The position numbers were made by a program, and so were the translations under genes. From Polytrichum commune (Eukaryota; Streptophyta; Polytrichopsida; Polytrichales; Polytrichaceae), in NCBI GenBank assembly GCA_950295325.1, contig OX485805.1, positions 54,834,758-54,898,757 on the forward strand: a DNA stretch of 64,000 nucleotides, in the 5' to 3' direction. The notes beneath the pieces were generated by a model that was not told the origin of the DNA, did no database searches, and was given only the letters and a program-made list of their open reading frames with translations. Shown here piece by piece: positions 1-11,956 of the stretch; within the stretch, counting starts at the first letter, position 1; the number at the start of each line of letters is the position of its first letter.

Positions 1-3000
1 CTTGACCCAGAAGATTGAAATAATCGCAATAACTTAGTGCGACAGTCATCCACAATTCTCAGCCAGACGTACTCCGTAACTCCAGGATACAGTGGTGACC
101 AAGTCTTTGTACTAACTTAGCATAATGGCAGAGAGGAAAGTGGGTGACAAGCTATGATGGCAGCGGGACATTCATCGACTCTCACTCCCTATGGGATATA
201 ACTCGTATGCTCATGGATGCAAACTATAGGTTATGGATGGAATATCCTATGCATAAATTAAGAAGAGCAAGAGAGTTGTTGGAAGTGGCCTTCATTTGGA
301 TGAGCAACCAATTATGTGAGAATAGGAAATGTTGTAGTGTTGTGGAAAACCAAAAACCGCTTAGGTTGTTCCAACATATTATTAACAACGTATGTTTAAC
401 CTTTTAATATTGCCACTAGGTGCATGAAATGAATTTGGAACCCTCATACCATCCTTGATTTCAATGCCAACTTAGTTCACACTTGCCAACATATTTTATG
501 ATTGGCCACTTGTCTGCAGAAACCAAACTCCATTATGAAGATTTGGGAAGGAAAAACCCCGGGTACACAACTCCCATATTATATGGCCTTGATTATAATC
601 AATAATAATGCATTTTAGTCCAATCACAAGTGATCAAATTCTTTTTAATGTAGGAAGCTCTTGTAGCCCTTCTAACAAGGAATCCAAAAATGTAATTATA
701 TATAGGAAATGAAAATTCCTTGAAACATATAATTGCATTAAAAATATAATTATATGATTCTTAAAATACAGACACCATAGGCCAAACTACCCAATTTTTT
801 GGGTTTTGAATGAAATTTTAATATTTTTAAATATAAATTAAAATTCCAATGACTTTTAAATTTAATGGGAGGCAACTACTCATGTGGTTCTTCTAAAATT
901 AGACACTCTACAAAGATTAAAATGTAGGTGTTTCAATTCTTTATATACATTGTGGAGTTAGTTTTCATTATTAAGTATTCAACCCAATTTTTTCTACATC
1001 TCATTTTATTTAATTTGGCCCTCATCCAACTTTTTGGTCCTTTTCTTTTTATATAATTTCATATCATTTTTACAAAAGCCATCTTCTAAGTTGTTTTAAA
1101 GCAGATGCCCCGCACATATAATATGGAAGTTGCGTACCTGGGGGAAGAACTCTACATGTTAACAAAATTTGAGAAGATTCGATAGTCATAAAGTTTCAAG
1201 AGACTTTCTCATGTTCAGGCATTGATGACAATCTATTTTAAAAGTTTAGATGATGGAATGGATCAACACTCCTCAAATAATTGGAGTTAATACTACATAT
1301 TTAGAATAGATATACATTGGAATTTAAACTTTGGAGTATATGTGCCTATTCTAGAGATGGTCAAAGTTTGTTGATTGGATGATGAGTGTCTCACACAATG
1401 AACTTGAATGCCAAATTTTAAAGCATAATTGATTCGGGGGTGTTGTCTAATACTACTAAAGTTGGCTAATCCTTACAATAAGCAACAATGGTAAGAAAAT
1501 TAGTTTCTCATTCAAGTCTTGGTGAACTTCTATAAGTTTCGAAATCACTTTGGAGCATCAATATGATATCAATCTCCTTTAAAAAAAATTAAAAATCAAA
1601 CAAATTTTGCACCTAATTAATTTTAAAACATAAAAGAATCTTTATGCCGCTTGGAGGCCTAGATGTTTAGACATAATTTGGCTTTACTGTCACACCACTC
1701 CTTTTTGAGTGGCAACAAAGGGTTAAGGTATTTGCTCCTAGTTTAGTTGGTGACCTATTATGGACACTCAATACAGGTCCCCCATTGAAAGAGGTACTAG
1801 CTTGCGAGCAAATATACTCTTTGTTCATGCTTGCTTCATCAAGAAACTAACAATTTATTTTATTTTTCTTTCTTTGACAATGATTATTTACACTTTATTG
1901 CTCTAAAAGTTGACTTGGCAAGAGACTAACACCTCCTCACATCATCATGCAAGACTCCCACTTGACAAGATAGGCTCAAAAGAGCAAACACGATAAAGTA
2001 TACTATGGCAAACACCTTGCTAACTTGGATCCCAAGTAAGAAAGTAACCTTTGGGGAGAATGTGAAGTATTGAATTTGATAGGGTGCAGGATGGGCGGTA
2101 AGGAGCGTGGACCGGCGGCAAAAACCAAGTCAGGTTTATTGCCAATGGGAGGGTGCCGCCATGAAAGTGTCAAGTGTTGTAATGAATCCTTGGTGATATT
2201 GCAACAACAAAGTGCATAATTGTTTGGTGGGCTATAATGATTAAACCCGACAACATGAGTTGTTTGGGTTGTGTTTGGTTCTTGGCTTCCACAACAAATA
2301 TGTGCAAGCATGGTAAAATGGTCTAAAACCAATGCTCCCATTTACGAGAACCCCGTTTTGTAAGGTCAAACACCTAAAAGTAGTAGTAGAATGTTGCTTA
2401 AACTGGGTCTTTTTGGGTGCCCTTCTAATGTTGTGTTTAGTGCTCGATTATAGAATATCAAAATGACATCTTCAAAACTTATCATTAAAAGCAATGCTAA
2501 AAAAAATGATTAGAGCTTGTTAAATAGATGTAAATTTCATAACCTTAAATATTTTGCACTTGGATTTTTCATATTCCTTTAATTCATTATTAACTTGGGG
2601 GCATCATCATAAAGAAACTGGAAATTCATCAATTTAGTATCATACTATCATATTTTAAAAAAGGTTTAGACATTAACTTGACATTCAATAAATCCTACTT
2701 GCACACCACTTGCACCATCTTCCATAATATGTTTTTTTTTAATTTGGTTTTTCCAACATAAAATGTTTTGGTTGTGTAAATCGATATGTTGTTCTTAATA
2801 ATCCATGATTTTTGTTTTCACAGAATTCAAAGTTACTATGTGTAGTTTGAATCACTTTCGCTTAATTTTTGAGGGATCAAGAGTTGTCTAATTTATTGTG
2901 GTTGCACTCATATGTACAGTGTTTGAAGATTAGAGTGCACATCTAGAGGATCTTGTAGATGATATTTTTTAGGAAAAAATTATAAGCAAATACCATTGTG

Positions 3001-3360
3001 AGCACATTCAGTGGGTTGTGAGTTGAATGTTGGGTTTTACAGATTCCCCTCGAGCCCTACCTTTGGTTAGGGTTTACCGTTTACCACATGCCAACTAGCC
3101 ATCTCTCTCACTGAGCACTTAGACATTTAATGAGGTTGTAAGTTGAATGTTAGAGTTTTTGGATTCTCCTCAAGCCATGTCCTTTTGTTAGGATTTACCA
3201 CATGTTGGCCATTGTTTAAGAATAATTTATTCTATCCCTAGTAGAACAAGGCGTTATTTGTTAAATCTTGCATGTCTTCCTTCCTAATCCTCTACCGTGC
3301 TACTGATTCTAACATGCTACAAAGTACGGCTACAATTATTGCATCTATCGATTATGTCCC

Positions 3361-3382
3361 CTACTACTACTACTACTACTAC
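3361..3382. repeat. (CTA)n trinucleotide microsatellite
   Basis: About seven CTA units in a row. The same tract, with the same length, is at 58151-58172 in the second copy of the segment. Confidence 0.9.
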
Positions 3383-4512
3383 CATATCTACTTGAGATTA
3401 AGACTCTCTATTGGGGTTCATCCAAAAGAGAAAAGAAAAACAAGAAAAAAGGAATCTCCATGTCTTTACACTGACGTGCAATGTATGTTCACCACATCCA
3501 TTTCATGTCCGCGTGACGATGGACTTAGCAGTGGTTAAATGTCTATTCTTTTTATAGGTGAATCATAAGTTAGTTTGTTGGTAATCATAAACATAAATAT
3601 AGTTTGCTTACTAAATGTTTGTAAAGGGGGGAGGATTTTAGTCTAGGGGAATCGGGGCCTTGTTGTTTCTAAAGCTTACATTTATTAAGTATGATGTGTG
3701 TGAAGTAGTGGTTAGAGATTTTGGAGAAGGTTTCCATCAATTTGTGTTTTTTTTATGTGGGATCTTAAGTTCAATAAGCTTTTGTATGGTGGGTGTGTAG
3801 ATGGTGCCTCAAAAGCATGTGGTTATAATTATTATAAGTAGGACCAACCATCCTTGTTGGCTTAAGGCAATTTGGAGTGTGTCATATTTTCCTAGATTTT
3901 ATGTTATGGCTTCTTGGGGCAATCTATCATAGTAGTAGGTGAACTCTATGATTTTTACTTTGAGGTTTTGGTTAGGTGTGAGTGGGGGTTCGGTCATGAG
4001 TATTGTTCCCCATTATGCATAATATATCCAAGCATAGCCAGATGAGACAATTGCACCTCATGAGGTAGCAAGTGCAAAGGAGTAGCTATGAGGGTAGAGT
4101 GTTGTCCAATGTTGTATTGATGAGTTTGCATGCATTTGTTAATGTGAAACATTTGGTTGTTGGGTGGGCAAGGAGGGTGTCAACTAGCGCATGCATTGCT
4201 TTGTTGCGCTTATTGGCTTGAAGGTTGTTTATATGTTTATTAGTGAAGCATGAGAGTAGGTGGAGGTAAGTGACATTTGTTTAGGAGAGTATAAGTTGCA
4301 TATATAAAATATACATATTGAAATCAACACATTAATTTACTTTTCATTTTAGAATGACAAGGACCCCTTCAAATGGTAAGGCACAAAAGCTATAACATCA
4401 ATGCTAATGAGGATTTTGCAATGTTTTGACTTCTGAATTAATTACATGCTTTATTGATACTTTCACCGTCGGAATGAAATCCCAGCCAATTGCTTCTTTA
4501 CTGAGTGAAGTT

Positions 4513-4558
4513 CACACACACACACACACACTATATCTATCTATCTATCTATCTATCT
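4513..4558. repeat. Compound (CA)n / (TATC)n microsatellite
   Basis: About nine CA units are followed directly by about six TATC units. The partner tract at 59303-59348 has the same length, which matters because such tracts normally change length quickly. Confidence 0.9.
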
Positions 4559-5013
4559 GTACATATATTGATTGGATTTTGAACCTTGAAGTTGAAGTGC
4601 ACTCAATATAGGATGTGTGGATAAGTGGCCTTTAAAAATGAGCACCAAGTGCAATGGTTTTTTTGAAGTCCAACGGGGCGGGCAAAAGTTTCCGGTCGGG
4701 TTCAAAAAATCTCGATTTCTTTCTAGGGGTTGCCCCTACTAGCATCTACCTCCCCTGAAAAGCTCGTAGGGGGAGTTTTAATGTCCCCCAAAAAGATTGT
4801 GTTCTTGATTTATGGCAATTGCCTCTCCCATGGAAGTGCTTCTAGATTTCTTTCATGGGACCCGACCCCACCAAGGACAACACACCAACCCACGCAACCA
4901 AGGACAACCCACATACCAAGGAACCTAGATATGTTGCGGTGTGACACGTCCAGAGGATCCGCCTCCCCTCAAAGTGGGTGCGTCATTCTTGGATCTTCAT
5001 TCATTTTGGTGTT

Positions 5014-5181
5014 GGCTTTGTGGCATAAAATTATTCAAATTCATAATAGTGTTCTATGGGACCGACAATATTTCATGGATTAATCTTGGATATTCCCCAC
5101 ATTTCGTATGAATATGGGGAACATTACATGGAATATCCGTCCCACAGAACACTGTTATGGATTTGAATAATGTGCCAAGCC
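5014..5181. mobile_element. Foldback / MITE-like inverted repeat, 168 bp
   Basis: The two ends are imperfect inverted repeats of about 50 bp: the left arm starts GGCTTTGTGGCA and the right arm reads back as GGCTTGGCACA. Both arms share an AGTGTTCT core followed by GTGGGAC or ATGGGAC. It has no coding capacity. I could not define a clean target-site duplication, so the superfamily is open. It is also present at 59804-59971 and therefore predates the segmental duplication. Confidence 0.65.
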
Positions 5182-6489
5182 TTATATCTAATTATTATTA
5201 TTATTATAATTCCTTCATGGAGATGGGCTCCACCTAACTCCGACACCTCCCCTCCCTTATTAGTTTGAGAACTTTGAGAATCCTAGGACCTTATTTCTTG
5301 AATTTGTTCCCTAGAGTTCAACGAAAGGACACCCCCTCGGTGGTAGGACAACTTACTTCACTACTTTTGCTTTGTTGTGCTTCTTTCATGTATGTTGCCC
5401 TTGATATACTTCACATAAAGGTCAAAGAGAGTTTCATTCTTATAAACTCGTGTGTTGTTTTTGGGTATGCCCAGAACCTTGAAGTCACAGCACCTGCTTG
5501 CAGCATACACACACCAATAGCAACCAGTCTCGGAATCTTCATCTACGGTGTATATTGGAAGATCACTGGATTTCTCTTATTTGAGCAGCCATAATGGTTT
5601 CTTCGAAAGGTCCCCACAGAGCATGGAGCGAGATGGCAGTTTGAAGTCACAGACTGCAACCTCCACGCATCTCAAACCCACTCAAACAAAAACGTACTCA
5701 CTGAATCTTCAACCACACACCTTGTTCTCGTTTTTTCACTTCAAGTTATGAGTAAGGTAGAATGCAATGATTATGCAAGGGCAAGTTCAGAGAGTCCAAG
5801 CTCATGTGTTCTAACAATCGTATCATTATAAAACAAAATGAAGAAAGCATGAGCTTTGAATGCCGAGCTCTTCTTTTAAAAGTCTGATGCTCACAGACAA
5901 TATATATCTGCATCCATAGATCCATAGACATGTTTTGAGAAGCTCTTCATGAATAAGAGCATGTGCGTGAGGTTTGAGCAAGATTCAGAGGAGCAGAGAT
6001 TGTCATGTGAAAATTTCAGAAGTGTTTGCTGATCAACAAATTCTGACATTTGGTGGTGAATGTTCCAGTTTGCTCCTGACTTGGACTATTTAGACATGGG
6101 CAATTCACCTTGATCTCAACTCGTCAGTCAATGGTATTCGAAGTACCTTGGAGGTGGGTGACCCTTCTGACACTTATGTCTAAGCATGTTCTACCTCCTG
6201 AACAACTACCAAGTAAATTCTTTAACCAATTCTTGGTTTTGTGTCATCAGATATAATCAGGCCTATTTATAGCGAACTTACATTTCAGTTTGCATCCAAC
6301 AAACTTGGGTCCAAACACCCCTTCATGGACCTTGGTTTTGGACTCAAGATTGGACCCAAGTTTAGAGCTTGGTTTCTCAAATTGGATGAAGTATTTTTTT
6401 TTTGAGTCAAGATCAACAAGAATTGGTGGAAAAATGTTACCAAATTAGTGTCATGATTTCTTTTCTTCATACTTTGGACTTGGACCTCA

Positions 6490-7567
6490 GTGTTGTCGCA
6501 ACCCTTGCTAGCCCGCTAACAATCTTGCCAATTTTCATTTCTAGCAAAGGTTACGAGCGCTAATCGGTGCATTCCGCCATGCTAATGGTTAGCTCCTCCT
6601 ACCCCGGACCTTATACTGTAGTTGATAAGAGGGAACCAACCCTCCTACTTTGCTTTCGGGACTCACCCCTTAATCGGTAACCAATCCTTAGATGTGGACT
6701 TCCATCCATGGAAGTCCAATCCTATGTTGATCATCGCGTTGCCAGAGCAACACTAGAACAACCTGAACCATACTAGGCAATTATGGCCTCACATTGGGCC
6801 AATGCCCATGGAGGCCGTGCCGTTCGGCCTCGGGTGGGTGAGGCCACACCACCTCACCTATATAAGCCTCTAGCATTCTAGGCCGGACCCCTACCCCACC
6901 GTCAAGAGACCTTTTGTCTCTCTACCAAGAGTTCGGGCCAAGTAGACATTTTCCTTTAGCTGTTGGGCCTAGAAGCCCCCAGCAGCTTAAGACCATCGTA
7001 ACTTCCTTGTATGATGTTTGATGCGGACAGCCAACCACTCCATCTTCATCTACGCTTCACGTAGATACCAATGGACTCCTCACTTGCCTCATTCGGCCAA
7101 GTATTGAGGAAGTCAGGCATGTTCAAACCTTGGCAGTCCCGGGAATCACTCCCAGGCACTGCTGGACCAGGGCGCTATCCCGGGACAGCGTCCCACTCAA
7201 ATTGCCATAACTCCTAGCTCACACCTCTGATTGAGGTGTTCTTGAGCTTTATGGAATCACCACGCCATGAGCTACGCATAGCTCATGGCCCTACCCTCAT
7301 GCCTTCTAGTTTCCGTGGGTGGGAGGCGTTTCCAACTCCCGGGGCCCTCACCCACACTAGGATCACTTGGGCCCTCTCACCAACGGCGCCACAAGTCCCG
7401 GGTGTCACTCCGGGTCCCCCTTGTGCCCATGGTGTTTCGGGCAATCCTCATGGAGAAGTGCGCGACAAGTGTAAACTACTTGGGTCAAATTATTTTGCCC
7501 TTGACCAATTAAGTTTGCTCGATATCATCATTTCCACAGTCTTGGACCTTAAAGTAAACTGCCCTTA
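6490..7567 (+). repeat. GC-rich block with LTR-like features (possible solo LTR)
   Basis: Base composition changes sharply from AT-rich flanks to about half GC. The block opens near TGTTGTCGCAACCC and contains a TATA-like CTATATAAG at 6859-6867, followed by a pyrimidine-rich stretch, as LTR promoters often have. I could not find a matching target-site duplication, a primer-binding site or any internal retroelement coding, so a solo LTR is only a candidate. An alternative is a decayed gene exon. The copy at 61280-62322 has the same content minus a 35-bp piece. Confidence 0.3.
6681..6723. repeat. Hairpin between 8-bp direct repeats; deletion site in copy B
   Basis: Two CCAATCCT direct repeats (6681-6688 and 6716-6723) enclose an inverted repeat with 11-bp arms (TGGACTTCCAT / ATGGAAGTCCA). 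Copy B, near 61471, keeps a single CCAATCCT and lacks the 35 bp. This is the classic footprint of slipped-strand or microhomology deletion at a hairpin. Gain in copy A cannot be excluded without an outgroup. Confidence 0.9.
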
Positions 7568-7568
7568 G

Positions 7569-9347
7569 TGTCAGGTAGCCAACTATGCCCATTTACAAAG
7601 TTTCAAGGTTATCATATATGTAGAGGGGTTGTTCCATATGAATGGCTAAGATTCTTTTTGTCCACTGAGTTGTGGATATTAGATAGATGATCCGGATCTA
7701 GAACAAATCATATTGTTACTTTTTTCTGATCATTCAATTGTGCTCGACATTGATGACACTGAGAGTGCACAGGTTCAAATTCTTCATACATGATTCCTTA
7801 GAAATAAAATGAAATAATTGCTGCTCCAGATGAATCAAAGTTGCTGGCAACATTTTTAATAACGCACAGATGATAATAAAATTTCAGGCTGGGCTCATGC
7901 TATTCAAAGATTCATCTACAAAATATTTAATCAACATATCTTACTCAAAATTCACATGCCACATGACTATAACTGCTAAAAATTCTATGAGCATGTTGAT
8001 CAAGATTGTTTATAATAACAGGCCGGGTCATGAAAAACTTCCAATCACAAATTTTCATGTACAACCAAAGCCCCATCAACAAGTAAGGTTGAGGTATCCA
8101 TAGTCGACTAGGTTTATTTTACCGCTCACTTGGGTCATGTAATGTCGACATGGATGAGATCTATATTTTTCAGGCGAACATAGTTTCAGTTTATGTGATG
8201 TTGGATTATGATTGATTACCCTCATAAGAGTTTATGTGGATTCTGAGAGGTTTACAAAATCTTAAATATTTCCTAGTATTTGCAAGTCTATAAATTGCTT
8301 TTGTAGAGCTCACAAAGTCCCATGATGGAAGCAGGGACCATTGTGATGCGACTTATACCCTGATGCCAACATCAAGTTTGCTTTACAGGTAGACGAACTT
8401 TTGATTTTGGACCCTACAACCTTTACCGGGCATTACTCTTGAACAGGATTCACTGGTCAGCAAGAGGTTTATTAACATTTGGGTGTGATTGCAGTAATCT
8501 TGTCTCAGGATGCTATCCAGAGTCCACACATCTTCTCTTAACCATCCCGAATAACTGAGCCATGTACCTTTTGGACTTGATTTTGAACAATTTGCAAGAA
8601 TTTGGCAAGGACCAGCATAAACAACCTACAACTTGATCCAACTCTGGCCAAAGAGTGATCAAGCCTCTTCGCACAAGTTTAATTGGAACTGCACTTCCAG
8701 GTACATATTCCAATTACTCAACCCAATCCTTAAAAGCAGATTGCAAACATACTGGGTAATTTAGTTCATGGATGATTTTCAAGATTTGGACTCCTTCATA
8801 TCTACCATGCCTTTGTATATGCCCATACGGAGGGTACATGTGATTCTGATGATCTAGGGCAATCTTCAGTTTTTTAGTTCTGCTTGTTCCAGCATGGAGC
8901 TGCAAATAGGCATTTACTATTAGCAACCACACCGTTTACGGTATTTGGTGTCATGTACACTATACGTGAAGGGCCTAAACTAGATGCCTAGAATCATATT
9001 GGCAATCAATTGCTAATACAAACTAGTTTTGGTATAATACGCTTGTAGTGGATGACCGTATGATGGTATTCATAGAATTTTCATATCAAGTGCAACTTGC
9101 ATTTGAAGCTTCAAGCTTGTAGTGTCCAATAATCATATTTGTTATCCAACCATCTAGATGTGCACTCATCTTTCAACTTTGTGCCCCTAAACTTATATGA
9201 TGCATGCTCTTTCTTGAACCAACATGAATTTCTTGCAAAACCATTAACAATCTCGGTGATATTCAGGAAATTTGTGGGAGGTCTTTATTCTTTTACAAAT
9301 TCAACGACTAGTGTGCCAACTTCCTTTTCAACTCACTGGCAAATACA
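7569..9347. other. Upstream region of the TPR-kinase gene
   Basis: There is no supported gene here. The stretch 8060-8250 recurs in inverted orientation at about 25990-26210. On the minus strand 8932-8513 reads open for about 139 codons except for one TAA at 8714-8716; both copies of the segment keep this arrangement. I do not recognise the product and treat it as a relic or chance reading frame. The promoter and start site of the kinase must lie here, but I could not place a convincing TATA box. Confidence 0.4.
8060..8250 (-). repeat. Dispersed repeat, related to 25990-26210
   Basis: Read on the minus strand, this segment aligns by eye to 25990-26210. Shared blocks include CTCTTATGAGG, GTTCGCCT, ACATGACCC and a track of similar bases between them. 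Identity is clearly below that of the recent duplication, so it is an older dispersed repeat. Its nature is unknown. Confidence 0.55.
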
Positions 9348-11708
9348 ATGGAAGATATTCATAAGGACCTGCTCGAGGGTCCAATGATTGATGGTTCCAA
9401 TCTTGAGATTGAAGAATCCGCCAAAACCAAATATTTCAATAGTTGTTTGGTTTTAGGTCCTGACAACTCTCAAAATCTTCTTGAATCAAGTTGCAATACT
9501 TCCACATTGATAGAGTATGCAAGGAGAAGGATTGATTTGCAAGATTACAAAGGAGCATTGGTGTACCTTGAGAGAGCCAATGATCTTGACCCTAAATGTG
9601 CAGTGACCTTGGAATATCTTGGAGAGGTGAAGAGAAATTTGAAAGATTTCTCTGGGGCCTTGGAGAAATTTAACTGTGCTAACCTATTGAAAGGTGACCA
9701 GTCTTCCATTCTCTCCCTTCGAGGCGTGGTGCAACGAGAGCTAAACAATTATCGTGCAGCACTCGAAGATCTTGATAAGGCTAACGATCTCGACCCCGAC
9801 AATGCATTCATTCACCAACAAAGAGGAGTTGTCAAGAGATTGATGAACGACTTCAAAGGAGCTTTAGAGGATCTTGATAAGGCCAATAATTTGATGCCCA
9901 AGAATGCTTTCACTCTTACACAACGAGGTGCAGTGAAAAAAGAAGTAAGAGATTTCGAAGGAGCACTCCAAGATTTGAATGATGCCAACACTCTTAATCC
10001 CACAGATGCCTTCAATCTCAGGCAACGGGGATCCGTAAACAAATCGTTGATGAAATACGAAGAAGCCCTTGTTGATTTGAATAAGGCAAATGAGATCCAC
10101 CCTAATCATGGTTACACATTGGGGGTTCGAGGGATAACCAGAAAAGAGCTACACGATTATGAAGGTGCTCTAGAAGACTTCAATAAGGCTAATGAATTGG
10201 ATGCCAATGATGTCTTTGTGTGTGAAAGGGGTGTGACCAAGAAAGCATTGGAAGATTTTGGAGGAGCGCTTGAAGATTTTGACTTGGCCAATTCCATCAA
10301 TCCAAAAAACGCGTTCATCTTGAAGCAACGTGGGGCAGTAAGAAGAGAAATGAAGGATTTTGAAGGAGCTTTGAAAGACTTAGATATGGCCAACAATTTG
10401 GAACCATTTGATGCATATTGTTTGGTAGAACGAGGCATGACAAAGAAAGAATTGGACGATTTGACAGGTGCCTTGGCTGACTACAACATGGCCAATGAGC
10501 TTGACCCCACAAATTCATTCATACTTCGTCAAAGAGGATCCTTGAGAAGACTATTGAAGGATTACAATGGGGCACTCAAAGACTTGAATGCAGCAGATGA
10601 GAATCAACCAAACAACGCTCATATTTTAAAGGAAAGAAGTCGTGTTAAACTAGAATTGAAAGATTATTTTGGAGCCAGGGAAGATTCAAGCAAATCTTTT
10701 AGATTGGGAAGCAATCACGAGTTTTCTTTCAAACATGGACCCCAAAGGTTACCTATACAATCATCCATTCATGTAAACCCAAGGACACCATACAAAAAAA
10801 AAGTGAAAACATGTGTGCCAAGCGCATTGTGGATTGATCATAAAGAATTAATAACCCAAAAGCCTTTGGGCCACGGGAGTTATGGGCATGTACATCAATG
10901 TAAATGGAAAAACCAAATAGTCGCTGTAAAATATTTGGAAACAAGTCCCAATTCGCAAGAGTTGTTTGAACATGAGGCAACAATGTTGGCTACACTTCAG
11001 CATCCACGGGTTGTAAGGTTGCTTGGTTGTGGATTTGACAAAGAAAATAATGGAGGCATTTTGGTTATGGAGCTCATGACTAACAACCTTCGCAACACTT
11101 TAAACCATCATAAACTGAAAGAAGGTTGTTCTTTTAGTCTTGATGTGGCAGTTGACATCATGACCAAAATTGCTGAAGGTATGGAATTCCTACATGGTGA
11201 AACGGTTTTACACAGAGATTTGAAATCCAACAACATCCTTGTAAGTCCATTGGACAATGGGTTCTATGATGTGAAGATTGCAGACTTCGGCGTCTCAAAA
11301 TGCAACCCTTTTGCATCTAAATTTTACTCAATGCAAGTTGGAACCACGCTATGGAAAGCACCAGAGACATTCAAAGTTGTTTCATGTGGACAATATTCAT
11401 GGGCTGCTGATGTTTGGAGTTTTTCCATCACTTGCTACGAGATTTTAAGTGGAGAACTCCCATATCATAATGAGGAAATTTCCTTTGAAGATTTTGGGAA
11501 GAAATTACAACTCGGTTTGCGCCCTAAATTAGATCCAAGTTTTTGCCCCCCGGTTTTATCATCATTGCTCCAAAAATGTTGGTCCCTCAACCCACAAACT
11601 CGACCAAAATTCTCAAAGATATGTAAAGTACTTAAACTGTATCGAAATTTAATATTGGAGGACCTTAGTTGTGACTTTAGAACAGGAGATGTATTCTATA
11701 TGAAGTAA
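9348..11708 (+). CDS. TPR-repeat protein kinase, 786 aa, single exon
   Basis: Predicted protein kinase with an N-terminal TPR array. Residues 52-465 hold twelve tandem 34-residue TPR units. Their conserved D-F/Y-x-G-A-L signature recurs at residues 66, 100, 134, 168, 202, 236, 270, 303, 337, 371, 405 and 439, so the spacing is exactly 34 except one unit of 33. The kinase domain spans about 500-768: glycine loop GHGSYGHV (508-515), ATP-anchoring Lys528 in VAVK, catalytic loop HRDLKSNN (622-629), DFG at 646-648, APE at 671-673 and DVWSF near 688-692. All catalytic residues are present, so an active Ser/Thr or dual-specificity TKL-like kinase is likely. It has no signal peptide or membrane segment, which suggests a cytosolic or nuclear protein whose TPR array binds a partner. 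ATG 9348 is the first in-frame Met before the repeats; an upstream exon cannot be excluded. The substrate is unknown. Confidence 0.92.
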   Translation: MEDIHKDLLEGPMIDGSNLEIEESAKTKYFNSCLVLGPDNSQNLLESSCNTSTLIEYARRRIDLQDYKGALVYLERANDLDPKCAVTLEYLGEVKRNLKDFSGALEKFNCANLLKGDQSSILSLRGVVQRELNNYRAALEDLDKANDLDPDNAFIHQQRGVVKRLMNDFKGALEDLDKANNLMPKNAFTLTQRGAVKKEVRDFEGALQDLNDANTLNPTDAFNLRQRGSVNKSLMKYEEALVDLNKANEIHPNHGYTLGVRGITRKELHDYEGALEDFNKANELDANDVFVCERGVTKKALEDFGGALEDFDLANSINPKNAFILKQRGAVRREMKDFEGALKDLDMANNLEPFDAYCLVERGMTKKELDDLTGALADYNMANELDPTNSFILRQRGSLRRLLKDYNGALKDLNAADENQPNNAHILKERSRVKLELKDYFGAREDSSKSFRLGSNHEFSFKHGPQRLPIQSSIHVNPRTPYKKKVKTCVPSALWIDHKELITQKPLGHGSYGHVHQCKWKNQIVAVKYLETSPNSQELFEHEATMLATLQHPRVVRLLGCGFDKENNGGILVMELMTNNLRNTLNHHKLKEGCSFSLDVAVDIMTKIAEGMEFLHGETVLHRDLKSNNILVSPLDNGFYDVKIADFGVSKCNPFASKFYSMQVGTTLWKAPETFKVVSCGQYSWAADVWSFSITCYEILSGELPYHNEEISFEDFGKKLQLGLRPKLDPSFCPPVLSSLLQKCWSLNPQTRPKFSKICKVLKLYRNLILEDLSCDFRTGDVFYMK

Positions 11709-11728
11709 ACAATTGACCAATATTGATA

Positions 11729-11954
11729 CTCCCTCCTCCCAAAATGATTGCCCTACCCCCTAGAGTAATTTGTCCCACAATGATTGTCCGAGATCAAATA
11801 TTTATAGATTTTTTTGATGTCGAAATTGTTTGGCACACCAGATTGTTTGGCAAAATTTTCTACATCAACAAATTCAAGAAACAGTTGAACTCGGACATTC
11901 ATTTTGGAACATAAAACTCTGGGGGGTAGGACAATCATTTTGGGACGAAGGGAG
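11729..11954. mobile_element. Stowaway-like MITE (Tc1/mariner type), 226 bp
   Basis: The left end starts CTCCCTCCTCCCAAAATGA and the right end reads back as CTCCCTTCGTCCCAAAATGA. These are Stowaway-type termini, flanked by a TA target duplication (11727-11728 and 11955-11956). The two halves are inverted repeats over nearly their whole length (arms of about 105-110 bp), so the transcript could form a long hairpin. It lies 20 bp after the kinase stop codon, so it almost certainly falls in the 3' UTR of that gene. It has no coding capacity. Confidence 0.88.
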
Positions 11955-11956
11955 TA

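Larger units (their letters stand above)
1..9245 (+). repeat. Segmental duplication, copy A (partner 54791-64000)
   Basis: This segment matches 54791-64000 base for base in direct orientation: offset 54790 up to about 6.68 kb, then 54755 after a 35-bp length difference. I found only two substitutions in the first 6.68 kb (1402, 2124) but eighteen plus the indel in the remaining 2.56 kb. Microsatellites inside it have the same length in both copies, so the event or a later homogenisation is recent. The left end is not visible because homology is already present at base 1. I see no convincing protein gene in it; it holds AT-rich intergenic DNA, a foldback element, a GC-rich block and the upstream region of the TPR-kinase gene. 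Confidence 0.97.

Noticed and set aside
2003-2341. 112-codon minus-strand frame, kept in both copies of the duplication
   Set aside because: Conservation reflects the recent duplication, not selection; no domain, and the one difference is amino-acid changing.
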